Part shown: piece after piece, positions 1 to 10,442 of the stretch
Position numbering within the stretch: the stretch's first letter is position 1
How the letters are laid out: every line of letters begins with the position of its first letter
Source of the DNA: Schistocerca nitens
Lineage: Eukaryota > Arthropoda > Insecta > Orthoptera > Acrididae
Direction of reading: 5' to 3'
Length of the DNA: 64,000 bases
Assembly (NCBI RefSeq): GCF_023898315.1
Contig: NC_064622.1
Location: forward strand, 274,589,503-274,653,502
Translations under genes and position numbers: made by a program
Notes under the pieces: model-generated
The model's database searches: none
Seen by the model: only the letters and a program-made list of their open reading frames with translations
What the model was told of the DNA's origin: nothing

Positions 1-606
1 AATGGCGGCCCAGACCAGTACTTTTTGAGGATGCAGGGACGATGGGACTGCAACATGGGGCTTTTCGGTTCCCCATATGCGCCAGTTCTGTTTATTGACG
101 AAGCTGTCCAGGTAAAAATAAGCTTCGTCAGTAAACCAAATGCTGCCCACATGCATATCGCCGTCATCAATCCTGTGCACTATATCGTTAGCGAATGTCT
201 CTCGTGCAGCAATGGTAGCGGCGCTGAGGGGTTGCTGCGTTTGAATTTTGTATGGATAGAGGTGTAAACTCTGGCGCATGAGACGATACGTGGACGTTGG
301 CGTCATTTGGACCACAGCTGCAACACGGCGAACGGAAACCCGAGGCCGCTGTTGGATCACCTGCTGCCCTAGCTGCGCGTTGCCCTCTGTGGTTGCCGTA
401 CGCAGTCGCCCTACCTTTCCAGCACGTTCATCCGTCACGTTCCCAGTCCGTTGAAATTTTTCAAACAGATCCTTTATTGTATCGCTTTTCGGTCCTTTGG
501 TTACATTAAACCTCCGTTGAAAACTTCGTCTTGTTGCAACAACACTGTGTTCTAGGCGGTGGAATTCCAACACCAGAAAAATCCTCTGTTCTAAGGAATA
601 AACCAT
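1..606 (-). CDS. Tc1/mariner-type transposase, N-terminal two thirds, cut by the window edge
   Basis: Reading the minus strand from the ATG at 606-604 gives an open frame that runs off the left edge without a stop, about 202 codons. The first ~100 residues look like a paired helix-turn-helix DNA-binding region, with the segment RRVAAVVQMTPTSTYRLMRQ typical of the second HTH. The catalytic domain then begins with FTDEAYFYLDSFVNKQNWRI at about 75-135, whose Asp is the first metal ligand of the DDE/D triad, followed by WGTEKPHV. The other two acidic residues lie outside the window. No stop or frameshift is seen, so this copy may be young. It cuts and pastes its own element. Family by motif is firm; the lineage within Tc1/mariner is not assigned. 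Confidence 0.85.
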   Translation of the reverse strand, partial: MVYSLEQRIFLVLEFHRLEHSVVATRRSFQRRFNVTKGPKSDTIKDLFEKFQRTGNVTDERAGKVGRLRTATTEGNAQLGQQVIQQRPRVSVRRVAAVVQMTPTSTYRLMRQSLHLYPYKIQTQQPLSAATIAARETFANDIVHRIDDGDMHVGSIWFTDEAYFYLDSFVNKQNWRIWGTEKPHVAVPSSLHPQKVLVWAAI

Positions 607-887
607 GTTGTCTACAGCACACTTGCACGTTGTGAACAGCACACGCTTACAGCAGAAATACGACGTACAGAACGGCACACCCACAGACTGCGTTGTCTTC
701 TATATCTTTCACATCACTTGCAGCGCCATCTGTTGTTGAAAATTGTAACTACTGTAATTTCGAAAGTTTGTCCGCCTGAAAATGTACTGTTGTCCCAAGC
801 ATATTGCAACAAACGGTGTATTTCTATCGCTGCTCGTTTAGTTTTTATTGCCGTTTCAAATATACCGGTCATTTTTGAAACACCCTG
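1..887 (-). mobile_element. Tc1/mariner-type DNA transposon, 5' part
   Basis: The terminal inverted repeat ends at 887: read on the minus strand it begins CAGGGTGTTTCAAAAATGAC, next to a TA at 888-889, the standard target dinucleotide. Between the TIR and the transposase ATG (606) are about 280 bp of untranslated sequence. To the right of 889 a LINE reverse-transcriptase frame begins in mid-domain, so the transposon inserted into that LINE; the LINE's 5' part should lie beyond the left edge. Confidence 0.8.
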
Positions 888-889
888 TA

Positions 890-2275
890 ATAAGCAACAT
901 GTGTCTGGCATATTTCTTGACCTAAGTAAAGCCTTCGATGTAACTGATCATAATAATCTGTTGCAGAAACTAGGTAATTATGGAATACAAGGCCTGCCAA
1001 ACAAGTGGATACATTCCTACCTTCATGATCGTCAACAGATCACTCAAATAAAATACAAAGACATAAAAACACAAAAAATTGTAATTTTTACAGTAATGCA
1101 CAAAACATTAGATATGGAGTTCCTCAAGGGTCAGTCCTTGGGCCAATTCTTTTCATTCTTTATGTTAATGATTTGTCAGAAAAAATAGCTAGAGGGACAA
1201 CAGTACTTTTTGCAGATGACACAAATATCCCAATCAAGTCACGTGATGAGGAAAGCCTACAAAAAACAGCTACAGGTATAATACAAAATTTGACACAATG
1301 GTTCAGAATAAACAAGCTAATAATAAATAATGAAAAAACAGTGACAGTCTATTTCCACAATTCAGAGAAACTAGATCCTGCAAGGCCAATTTTTAAAATT
1401 GATGGAAGAACTGTCATCTGTGAGCAACACAAAATTTTTTAGGTATACATATTCAGCAAAACCTAAAATGGGAGACACATCTTAACGATGTAAATAAAAA
1501 GCTAAACACACTTACATACGCAGTAAGAATCCTCACATAAAATACAAGCCGTGCATCTGTGATCACATTGTACCATGGCAGTATTCACTCACTGCCAATG
1601 TACTGTATTATCTTTTGGGGGAACTCCGTAGGTTCAAACAAAAGATTTAGGCTACAGAAAAAGATTGTTAGAATAATAAACCATGCTAAGTACAGAGACT
1701 CCTGTAGACCAATATTTAAAAATCTCAGTATACTGCCTCTTCCTTGCTTATATATGTATGAAATATTAAATTTCACAAAAGGAAGTATTTTAAAACATGG
1801 AAGTATCTTCAAATATAACTGTGATTACCACCCTCATGATACCAGGCAGAATCATTACTTACATGTCAATACAGTAAGTACAAACATTTGTAAGAGAGGA
1901 GTGTATCATACTGGCATAATGCTGCACAATCACATGCCAACCTATTTGAAACAGATGCAAAAATTTATAAAAGTTTAAAGTGAAACTGAAAGAGTACTTG
2001 CTTGACCACTGCTTCTATTCTGTTTCAGAGTTTTTAGAGTACCAGAAAAGTGTAGTGTAACTGCTCAAATATTCTTAATAAGTCTATCTTTTTTTTTATT
2101 ATATTAAATTTGTCATCAATATTCAACATGTATTGAATAATTTTTAATTATTTATCCTTTCAAAATAACAATGTGTATGATGTTGTATATACTGTACCAA
2201 CCTGACTTGTCCTCCATCGTTTGTGCAAAATATGTACCTAAACACAATTTACAGGACCAATAAAGAAATACAAAT
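890..2275 (+). pseudogene. LINE reverse transcriptase relic (CR1-like)
   Basis: The plus strand encodes broken reverse-transcriptase pieces: VSGIFLDLSKAFD (about 900-940, the first catalytic Asp block), then LFADDTNIPI (about 1210-1240, the FADD box), then the C-terminal connection region with IIFWGNS (about 1610) and a DTRQNHYLHV segment near 1840. The frame breaks at least three times, including at a T-run near 1436. An untranslated tail ends near 2275 in AATAAAG followed by A-rich sequence. The C-terminal third aligns by eye with the LINEs at 2520-3125 and 7195-10110, so they belong to one family. The 5' end is displaced by the transposon at 1-887. It is a dead copy. Confidence 0.8.
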
Positions 2276-2519
2276 ACTAATTAGGCTGTGGTTAAGCAAT
2301 TTCTCCACAATGTAATGAACTAACAATATAATTTACTCCACGAATGCTAGTCCAGTGAGCTAGGCATGATAGTTCATGTGAAGTTTGACAAGGAGAGCTC
2401 ATTTGGTGAGAGACTGGCCCATGGAGAGTAGTGTCCTGGTTTGAGTGCCTATTCAGTACATAGTTTTGATTTGCCAGAAAGTTTCAAAACGGTTATGACT
2501 TCTCACAAGATCTAACAGT

Positions 2520-3125
2520 ATAGCTATGTGGGGAAACTCAAACAAACAAGAGACAAAACGAGTGTTCACATTACAAAAAAAAGCAATTAGGACCATTTTA
2601 AGAAGAAAGACCTCTGAAACATGCAGAAACTGTTTCAAGAATTTAGGTATCTTAACTTTTTCATCGTTGTATATATACAAAACAATAATGTACATCACAA
2701 AAGTTAGTGAGGACTGGATTACAAATGCTAGTGTACACACCCACAATGCAAGAAAGAAGAATGAAGTACGGAGCATACCCCACCGACTGGCAATGCTAGA
2801 AAAAGGACCCCAGTACTCTGGTATAACACTACTAAGAAGTCTGCCCAAAACCCTGCAAGATCGTGTACTTCACAATGACTTTGCAAAGAAACTTAAAGAC
2901 TATCTCATTGAAAAAGAGTTTTACAGTGTTGCAGAATACTTATGCCATTAAATTTGTATATATTGTTACTCATTATCAGTGATGTAAAAATGTAAGCTAA
3001 AGGTGTAGGAAAATAAGTGATAAAGAATTTTAATACTTTGACATGTCCTATATTACACGTACATTTACTGTACACATTGTAATCTTACAGGATCAAATAA
3101 AATTCAATTCAATTCAATTCAATTC
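2520..3125 (+). pseudogene. LINE 3' end (CR1-like), last ~140 codons plus tail
   Basis: An open stretch at 2526-2951 encodes the C-terminal region of a non-LTR pol (MWGNSNKQETKRVFTLQKKA near the start, YSVAEYLCH at the end), similar to the end of the ORF2 at 7195-10110. The 3' untranslated part ends in GGATCAAATAAA followed by four copies of ATTCA/CAATT (3100-3125). A short tandem tail instead of poly(A) is usual in CR1/L2-type LINEs. The copy is strongly 5'-truncated, the usual result of incomplete reverse transcription. Confidence 0.75.
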
Positions 3126-4453
3126 TGGGTGCACTACAACCAATGTTTTACCCCTAATGAGACAATGTTTTGGTGCAGTTTTTCAGCAGTGCACTTACCC
3201 ACAACCAGCACTTAAAAGCGTGGACTACATGTGTCATGTTGCCGTACACGAACATAATACTAACACTTAGCAGGGAATGAAGTGCGACAATCACATAGGA
3301 TCAATCATGAGTAAAGCAGGTATCAGGCTTCAATTTGTTGGTTGAGTACTAGGGAAATGCAATCAGTTTACAAAGGAGATTGCTTACACAACCACTCTCT
3401 GGAGATAGAGCCAATGATGCTGGTAGTGCGAACAGCACATGAAATACACACCGATTGCTTGTATAGTGCAAAGAAAAGTGTCCGATGAATGGAAATGCAA
3501 CCCTTTTTTTGTTGACGTCTGAAGTCGTTTATACTGAGCAGTAGCGTTTCATTGCTCTCTAACGTAAGGAGAGTGAGTCTGGACAGAATAATGTCGGTAT
3601 GTGTCAATGTATATTGACGTCCGTCATGGCCTTTTGCAAAATTATGTACAGCAGAGCGACCCCCCCCCCCCCCCCAAACCTCTCGCGCAGTATTTGGGAG
3701 GGGGGTTTGTCATAGGCTGTCAACGGCACAATTCTATGCCCTCTACCCGAGCGAATTAAATAAAAAATACAAAGGGAAATATAAACAAAATTTGGGATTG
3801 TTTTCTATTTAAAATTAAAAATCAAAGGCGGACAATTAAACGGAAATACATACATATTTAAGAACACATTGCAGGATGGTCAAAATTCTTCTCAGCAGGT
3901 CTAGGAACAGACCACGGTTATACAACATCACCCTCGTTTCGACTCTGTCGTCCGTGCGGTAGAAAGAATAAACAAATGACGTTAAGACAGAATGACAAGA
4001 ATGATCTCTAGAAGCAATGTGAGTGTTTGGCGCCAGTAAAACACCTGGCTGCGCATATTCTACTATTCTGAAAGCAGCTGTTAAGGCGTGTGATGGTTTG
4101 CCTACTCCGATATCACTTGCTTATTCTCAGTTCACGTGCCTTCTTTATTGTTTTTAGTTTTGTTTCTTGTTTTACATTTGCCAGGAATTTACTTATTTTG
4201 TATATAGTTTGTGCTATGAAAGAGTTGAATACAGTGAGCAGGTTCAAAATCGGACTGAAGATAACAACAACACTGTTTAAATAGAATGATATTCCGTTAA
4301 TTAAAAAAACACATTTCATATTACGTAAATAATAATACAGATGGAATTCGAAAACTCTTAAACAGGGGCTTACAGGAATTTCTCGATTTACATCCTTTAT
4401 GATCCTAATGAACTTTTTTGTGTTCTGAAAACTCGCTTAACTATTGTATTACC
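3126..4453. other. Unassigned intergenic DNA with a poly(C) run
   Basis: No gene, TE protein domain or RNA could be recognised. A run of 17 C at 3660-3676 is followed by a G-rich segment near 3700-3712 that could pair with it in a loose hairpin. The rest is AT-rich and carries only short frames that look random. Confidence 0.5.
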
Positions 4454-4464
4454 CCAGAATATGA

Positions 4465-4649
4465 GCCGGACGAGGGGTTCTAGGCGCTACAGTCTGGAAC
4501 TGCACGACTGCTACGGTCGCAGGTTCGAATCCTGCCTCGGGCATGGATGTGTGTAATGTCCTTAGGTTAGTTAGGTTTAAGTAGTTCTAAGTTATAGGGG
4601 ACTGATGACCTCAGAAGTTAAGTCCCATAGTGCTCAGAGCCATTTTGAA
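4465..4649 (+). mobile_element. tRNA-derived SINE, copy 1
   Basis: A 185-bp element whose head carries a pol III promoter: an A-box-like stretch at the start and a perfect B box, GGTTCGAATCC, near 4530. The body ends in GTGCTCAGAGCCATTTTGAA. It is flanked by an 11-bp target-site duplication, CCAGAATATGA, at 4454-4464 and 4650-4660, so both ends are exact. The copy at 13687-13888 is the same family in reverse orientation. SINEs of this kind are transcribed by RNA polymerase III and moved by a LINE. Confidence 0.9.
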
Positions 4650-4660
4650 CCAGAATATGA

Positions 4661-5904
4661 CCTTGTAGGTACTCTTAATTGTTTTTTCGCATGACCTCTG
4701 AATTTCCAATAACTTGGAAGCTAATGTTCTATATAGCAAGCTATTAAAAGTAGTTTCATCCTTCACAAATCGAACCATCGTTAAGTGAAAAACAGTTGCT
4801 TACATGGTACGCTTTCTTCTGTTAAAATTTTCTTCTTTGTATTAGCGCAGTCTAACATTAACACTTGCGACACTCCGTCTTTTTGTTGCCCACTGCGATT
4901 GCAGCGCGCCAAGTGGCCAGAAAGTTACGCTATTGTGTTCGGCGAGATCTTGCGAAAGCGAAAGCGAATGGGAATTGTTTACATTGGTCTGTAGAATGGA
5001 TTTTACAAACGTGAGCGTCTATAGCGCAATAAATTGCTGCAGCAACAAGAAGCGGACACCACATTTGCCTTCTTTTTACCATAGGAGGTGTGGACTGCTG
5101 CATTACAGAACAGTTTATTTACTATTTTCTTGTAACATTTGATATTTAAGGAAAAAAGAATTGCTAGTAAACAGCAGAAGATCTCATCTTTCGCCAACTA
5201 AAAAACGTAAAGTTATCTTCACTACAATTCCAGTCAAATCAGAGAATGTGGAACATAGCAAACGCTTATAGAATGCAGTCCTTACATTATCTAACGCAGC
5301 AGATATGGTACCACAACTGTAGCTGAAGGAAGAACCACATAGACGTAATAAAACGGATCCTCAACAGAGAAGAAACCTGTTTCACTATGTTGCTACATCT
5401 GAGTCACGTAAGACAATACCTAATATTAGACACATTCGCTTTTTAAAGCCAAAATAGTTACATTTGCAAAAATATTTGTGTGTTAGAAAGTCAAGTTAAA
5501 TGTAAGACTGTGTGAAACATTAGGCTTCCTATGAAGTTGTTACAAGTGCTTCTTATAATAACAACAGACAACAAAAAATGAAATATATTCTTCTGATGCC
5601 TGAAATGTGTTTTTTTCTCTTGTTTTCATCGGAATAAGTTGCAATCATACACACATTTGCAAGTGTTTCATCATCTATAAGTTGTAGCTTATGCCACTGA
5701 ATCAGGGAGATTCGGCTGTTTTTACATGTATTTCAGGATCATTCATGTGTCTTTATAATTTGCTAATGCTTGGAGTGCAAAAATGTAATAACTATTTCGT
5801 TAATTAACTATAAAATAATTAAATGCATGCTTTGATTCTTCTCGTCGCTTGGGGCGCTAGTCTTGCACCATCTGTCAGAAGGAAACAATTTTCACAGCTA
5901 TATA
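4661..5904. other. Unassigned intergenic DNA
   Basis: About 1.2 kb between the SINE and the DD41D transposon. I see no conserved domain, RNA or terminal repeat. A somewhat GC-richer patch near 4870-4980 carries short frames without recognisable similarity. Confidence 0.5.
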
Positions 5905-5906
5905 TA

Positions 5907-6028
5907 CAGGGTGTTACAAAAAGGTACGGCCAAACTTTCAGGAAACATTCCTCACACACAAAGAAAGAAAATATGTTACGTGGACATGTGTCGAGAAACG
6001 CTTACTTTCCAAATTAGAGCTCATTTTA
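5907..6028 (+). repeat. Left terminal inverted repeat of the DD41D transposon
   Basis: It pairs with 11708-11829 over 122 bp with only scattered mismatches. The outermost 45 bases are identical between the two ends. TIRs of this length are the binding region of the element's own transposase. Confidence 0.88.
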
Positions 6029-6100
6029 TTACTTCTATTCAAATCACATTAATCATGGAATGGAAACACACAGCAACAGAACGTACCAGCGTGACTTTGT

Positions 6101-7198
6101 CGTGTTAATCGTAACGAAAACAACTTTCGTCTCCCACAAGCAAATAAGTTTGAATTTTTAACGTGTGATGAATATGAAATATGTGAAAAGAGCCAAAGAA
6201 AGGAAGTACTTTCATCAAATGCAGCGACCACAAATCATTGTGTGAAAAAGAAAGAGGAAATAAACAACTCAGTTAGGCCTACATTTTGTAGCTCCAAAAC
6301 AATTACAAAAATCGAAATATATTCAGACAGCCAAGGGCGAAACATAGCTACTGACTTCCGTAATAAAAGCAATGTGAACTTAACTTCCATGGTGAAACCA
6401 GGTGCGAAATTCAGCACAGTAACTGCAATAAGCCACGAAAAAATTCCCACATTAAGCAACAAAGATTTTGCCGTTTTCCTGGCGGGAACAAACGACGTCG
6501 CAAGAAACGAAAAACAAGATCTGTTGCTTTCACTAAAAAGGCGACTGTATGAACTAAGATGTACTAACGTCATTGTATTTTCAGTACCACATCGTCATGA
6601 CCTAGAGGAATGGTCCTGCGTTAACAAAGAAGTGGAAAGTGCAAATAGTGAGATGAAACAGATATGCAAACGATTCGAAAATGTGACTTTCATTGATATA
6701 AGCAAACTAGGAAGGAGATTCCATACTAGACATGGTTTCCACTTAAATAAATTAGGAAAAAATTTCGTAATTGCAAAAATAATAGAAATAGTAAATGCCA
6801 ACACGAAACTAAGTTGTGACACTTCAAACGTAATTCCCCTCAAGGACAAGACCCACAGACTACTTGGTGAACATGAAAATGAAGCATCACCACTACAAGA
6901 CAAGTGTGATGTTCTGACATTGCAAGAAAACACACCAAGAGCTAGTAGTTCACAAGGACGCATATCAAAAACAACAGAACCAACACCTGAAGTATCAGAA
7001 ACAGATACACCATCATCATCACCAACAGCAGCAACAACAACAACAACAACAGAAACGACAACATCAATGACACCGGGAGCTACACCAGCAGCAGCAGCAA
7101 GCAACTTACCATATCCCAGTGAACGACCTACAAGGCGCAGAAAACCTGCCCTTCTGGAGGATTTTTGGTACCTCGCCAGGGCAAGGAACGGAGTATGA
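6101..7198 (+). CDS. LINE ORF1 protein with SGNH/GDSL-type esterase domain (5'-truncated)
   Basis: The frame is open from the LINE boundary at 6101 to the TGA at 7196-7198, about 365 codons, with no in-frame ATG before the esterase domain. After a basic N-terminal stretch come blocks of the SGNH hydrolase fold: YSDSQGRN (block I nucleophile region, about 6320-6345), AGTNDVARN (block III Asn, about 6480-6506) and HGFHLNKLGKN (block V His, about 6733-6765). The Asp three residues before that His is not present, as in some LINE esterases. A Thr/Ala-rich low-complexity linker (about 6985-7105) and an Arg/Lys patch (RPTRRRKP) end the protein. CR1-group ORF1 esterases bind the element RNA and may act on lipids; that role is inference here. 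It has no zinc knuckles. Confidence 0.8.
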   Translation, partial: RVNRNENNFRLPQANKFEFLTCDEYEICEKSQRKEVLSSNAATTNHCVKKKEEINNSVRPTFCSSKTITKIEIYSDSQGRNIATDFRNKSNVNLTSMVKPGAKFSTVTAISHEKIPTLSNKDFAVFLAGTNDVARNEKQDLLLSLKRRLYELRCTNVIVFSVPHRHDLEEWSCVNKEVESANSEMKQICKRFENVTFIDISKLGRRFHTRHGFHLNKLGKNFVIAKIIEIVNANTKLSCDTSNVIPLKDKTHRLLGEHENEASPLQDKCDVLTLQENTPRASSSQGRISKTTEPTPEVSETDTPSSSPTAATTTTTTETTTSMTPGATPAAAASNLPYPSERPTRRRKPALLEDFWYLARARNGV

Positions 7199-10110
7199 CA
7201 CCACAAAATACCTTATTTAAGTCAGTAAAGCAGAGAAATCTACAACAAGGTATTTACAACTTTAAAATAATCCACCAGAATGTACAGGGCTTGAGCAAGA
7301 AATATGAACAATTAGACGTGTTTGTAAATGAAACTATGCCTGATGTGCTTGGTATTAGTGAACACTGGCTATCTGATGCCAAATTAGAACTTTTTAAACC
7401 TCTAAACATGGTACTAGCTAATAAGTTTTGCAGATCTACTATCAGAGGTGGGGGTGTATCAATGTATGTTAAGAGCACATTTGATTTTAATTCTGTAAAT
7501 GTAAGTAAATATTCATTAGAAGGGACAATTGAATTATGTGCAGCATGTATAAAGATACCAAATGACAAAATTTATGTTATATGTTTATATAGACCACCAG
7601 GTGGAAACTTCGAAGTTTTCTTAACAATGTTTTGTGACATGATAGAGAATGTTTTTATATCACACCTGAACAAGTTAGTAATTATAGGAGATTTCAACAT
7701 AAATGTATTAGCAGATAAGTTACACACTAGACTATTCAAGAATACTCTGCTTGAATATAATGTAAGATACCTGATAAACACTGCAACCAGGGAGACTGAG
7801 ACATGCCAGTCTGCAATAGATAACATAATTACTGGTATTCATCTTTACGATCTTACATCTTCTGTTATTATAAGTGCTTTGTCAGACCACCATGCAGTAG
7901 AACTCAGTGTGCACATAAAAAAGGTTCCTACACACAGTTGCTATAGATATATTAGGGTGAATACAGACCAAAATATAACTCAGCTGAATAATATGCTAAG
8001 GAATGTGGATTGGAACAGTGTTCTAACGACACTTCATAGTTATGGCAAATTCTCAAGTGAACTATTCTACATTCTTAACCAAGCGTGCCCATTAATAAAA
8101 AAGAGAATTCAATCACATGCTGTAACCCGAAACTGGATATCAAGTTCAGTCACTGAGGCTAGAGAAAAACTAAGATTGTATGAGTATGCCATGTTAAATG
8201 ACTTGAGCAATAAAAAATTAAAAGAAGAATTCAAAAAGTATCAGAAATACTATGTAGACCTCCTAATTTCAGAAAAACAGAAACATTTTGAAAGTGTCAT
8301 TCAGAACTCAAATAATATCTCCAAAACATCATGGTCATTAGTAAATAGAGAAATAGGTAAATCTGGGAACCATACAACTGAAAATCACTTGCTGATAAAC
8401 GGCACAATAGAAACTGATCAGAATAAGATAGCAGATCAATTTAACAATTACTTTGCTTCTGTTGGCTCCAGCATAAACAATCAGCTTATAAATCATAAAT
8501 ACAAATTCAGAGGAACACCAGTGTCAGGATGTATATTTTTGATGCCAACAAGTAAAGAAGAAATAATTAAAATAGTGAGTAGCTTAAAGAATTCCCATGC
8601 AGCAGGGTATGATGGTCTTAGTCTGGACACTCTTAAGAAATGTATACATAAAATTGCATCACCTTTATCAACAGTTATCAATTCTCATATGGAAGATGGT
8701 CTATTTCCAGATGAGTTGAAAATTGCCCGAGTTGTGCCTATTTTCAAAAAAGGAAACAGGAATTTAGTAGAAAACTTTCGACCCATTTCTGTTCTTCCAA
8801 TAATATCCAAAATCTTTGAGAAAGTAATATACATAAGAATCTGGAACTTCCTGGTATGCAAAAAAGTGATTTCCAAGGGGCAGTATGGGTTTGTCAAGGG
8901 GTCATCCACCATTACAGCAGCATCAAACTTAATCGAAGGTGTCACTCAAGCAATAGATAATAAAGAACATGTATGTGGCATCTTTCTAGACTTACAAAAA
9001 GCATTTGACTGTGTTGATACGACCATATTGCTGGACAAACTGTGGAACTATGGCATTCGAGGCACAGCCCATAATCTGATGAGGTCCTACTTGACAAATA
9101 GGAAGCAGTTTGTGTCTATTAGCACTACAGAGGGAACATACAAATCAAACACCACTGACATAAATTTTGGTATCCCACAGGGGTCAATATTAGGACCACT
9201 TCTTTTTATTATCTATGTAAATGATATTCAGTCCATAACAAACCATGCAACAGCTATCTTATATGCAGATGATACCACGTTAATATGCAGCAATCCAAGC
9301 TATTCACAGCTCGAAGTGGAATCCAATACTGCAGCAGGCTTAATTCTGCAGTATTTTAATGAAAACAAACTAAAATTAAACACAAATAAATCTGTCTATA
9401 TTGAATTTGATCTTGGGAGGCAAAAAACTCATGAAAACCAAATCTTAATGGGTGACGAATACATTAAAAAACAATACTCGACCAAATTTCTTGGCCTGAC
9501 ACTAGATGCAGAGTTAAACTGGTCTGATCATGTGAATGATATTTGTAAAAAGCTATGTACTATCATATATGTCCTAAGAAAACTGACACCTTTTTGCAAC
9601 ATCACCACTCTGAGGCAAATATATTTTGCACTATTTGAATCCCATCTAAGTTATGGGATAGAGGTATGGGGATCCAGCAGTAAAGGTAATATGAAAAGTG
9701 TACTTACCTTACAAAAGAAGGCACTTAGAATTATGGGAAAGAAATGTGCCAGGGAGTCCTGCAGAAATTTGTTTAAAGAATTTAAAATATTAACTGTTCA
9801 TAACCTGTATGTGCTGAAGATAATCATTATGGCAGTAAACAGTAACAAAACACTTAATAAAGAAATACACGATCACAACACTAGAGGTAGAGAGAGACCC
9901 CACATCATCTCTCATAGAACAACACTTTATGAGAAAAGCCCTCACTATGCAGGCATAAAACTACTGAATTGCTTCCATCCTAATATCTCCAAATTGCCCA
10001 TTACAAAACTAAAAATGAAATTAAAATTATGGCTCCTAAACAATCCTGTATATTCAATAGATGAGTTCCTAGATTTAGTACACTCGTATGATGGAAGACC
10101 ATCTATCTAA
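7195..10110 (+). CDS. LINE ORF2: apurinic endonuclease plus reverse transcriptase
   Basis: From the ATG at 7195 the frame runs 971 codons without a lesion. The endonuclease comes first: HQNVQGL, GISEHWL, GDFNINVL and ALSDHHAVEL (catalytic SDH) within about the first 230 residues. The reverse transcriptase follows: IFLDLQKAFDCVD, GIPQGSILGPLLFIIYVNDI and ILYADDTTLI (YADD active site, about 9260-9290), then the thumb/connection region ending YSIDEFLDL. There is no RNase H. The ATG overlaps the ORF1 stop as ATGA (7195-7198), so ORF2 is probably made by termination-reinitiation on the same RNA. An upstream TTG start at 7165 would also be open, but the ATG is the more likely start. Confidence 0.88.
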   Translation: MTPQNTLFKSVKQRNLQQGIYNFKIIHQNVQGLSKKYEQLDVFVNETMPDVLGISEHWLSDAKLELFKPLNMVLANKFCRSTIRGGGVSMYVKSTFDFNSVNVSKYSLEGTIELCAACIKIPNDKIYVICLYRPPGGNFEVFLTMFCDMIENVFISHLNKLVIIGDFNINVLADKLHTRLFKNTLLEYNVRYLINTATRETETCQSAIDNIITGIHLYDLTSSVIISALSDHHAVELSVHIKKVPTHSCYRYIRVNTDQNITQLNNMLRNVDWNSVLTTLHSYGKFSSELFYILNQACPLIKKRIQSHAVTRNWISSSVTEAREKLRLYEYAMLNDLSNKKLKEEFKKYQKYYVDLLISEKQKHFESVIQNSNNISKTSWSLVNREIGKSGNHTTENHLLINGTIETDQNKIADQFNNYFASVGSSINNQLINHKYKFRGTPVSGCIFLMPTSKEEIIKIVSSLKNSHAAGYDGLSLDTLKKCIHKIASPLSTVINSHMEDGLFPDELKIARVVPIFKKGNRNLVENFRPISVLPIISKIFEKVIYIRIWNFLVCKKVISKGQYGFVKGSSTITAASNLIEGVTQAIDNKEHVCGIFLDLQKAFDCVDTTILLDKLWNYGIRGTAHNLMRSYLTNRKQFVSISTTEGTYKSNTTDINFGIPQGSILGPLLFIIYVNDIQSITNHATAILYADDTTLICSNPSYSQLEVESNTAAGLILQYFNENKLKLNTNKSVYIEFDLGRQKTHENQILMGDEYIKKQYSTKFLGLTLDAELNWSDHVNDICKKLCTIIYVLRKLTPFCNITTLRQIYFALFESHLSYGIEVWGSSSKGNMKSVLTLQKKALRIMGKKCARESCRNLFKEFKILTVHNLYVLKIIIMAVNSNKTLNKEIHDHNTRGRERPHIISHRTTLYEKSPHYAGIKLLNCFHPNISKLPITKLKMKLKLWLLNNPVYSIDEFLDLVHSYDGRPSI

Positions 10111-10442
10111 AAATATATGTAATCTCAGGTCTTAGATTGTGTCACAAACTGTAAATATTTGAATGTCAGATATGAATACTGTTACAAACTGTAGACTCCT
10201 TAATCTAAGTATGGCAATAACAACTTTTTTTCTGTATAGTCCATATATGTAACTCTGTTCTCTCAACTAAATTTAGCAAAAGTTGTGTAGATAAAAGTGC
10301 CAGCCAATAATATGTAACCCTAGTAAGTAAGGCTCTGACTTATCCAGAAGACTGGAACAAAAAAAAAACTTTTTTTGTAATCAGTTGATGTTGGATCAAA
10401 AAAATAAATAAATAAAAAAAATAAAAATAAATAAATACTTTG

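Larger units (their letters stand above)
6101..10436 (+). mobile_element. CR1-like LINE with esterase ORF1, nearly full length
   Basis: A non-LTR retrotransposon of 4.3 kb inserted in the DD41D transposon. Perfect 7-bp target-site duplications, ACTTTGT, lie at 6094-6100 and 10437-10443. The tail (about 10395-10436) is A-rich, in AAATAAATA units. ORF1 is open from the very first base without an in-frame ATG, so the element is slightly 5'-truncated. ORF2 is open along its whole length. It is much better preserved than its relatives at 890-2275, 2520-3125 and 24120-25790, so this is a comparatively recent insertion. Confidence 0.88.

Noticed and set aside
6595-7206. 203-codon minus-strand frame rich in Val
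   Set aside because: Complement of the Thr/Ala-rich linker of the LINE ORF1.
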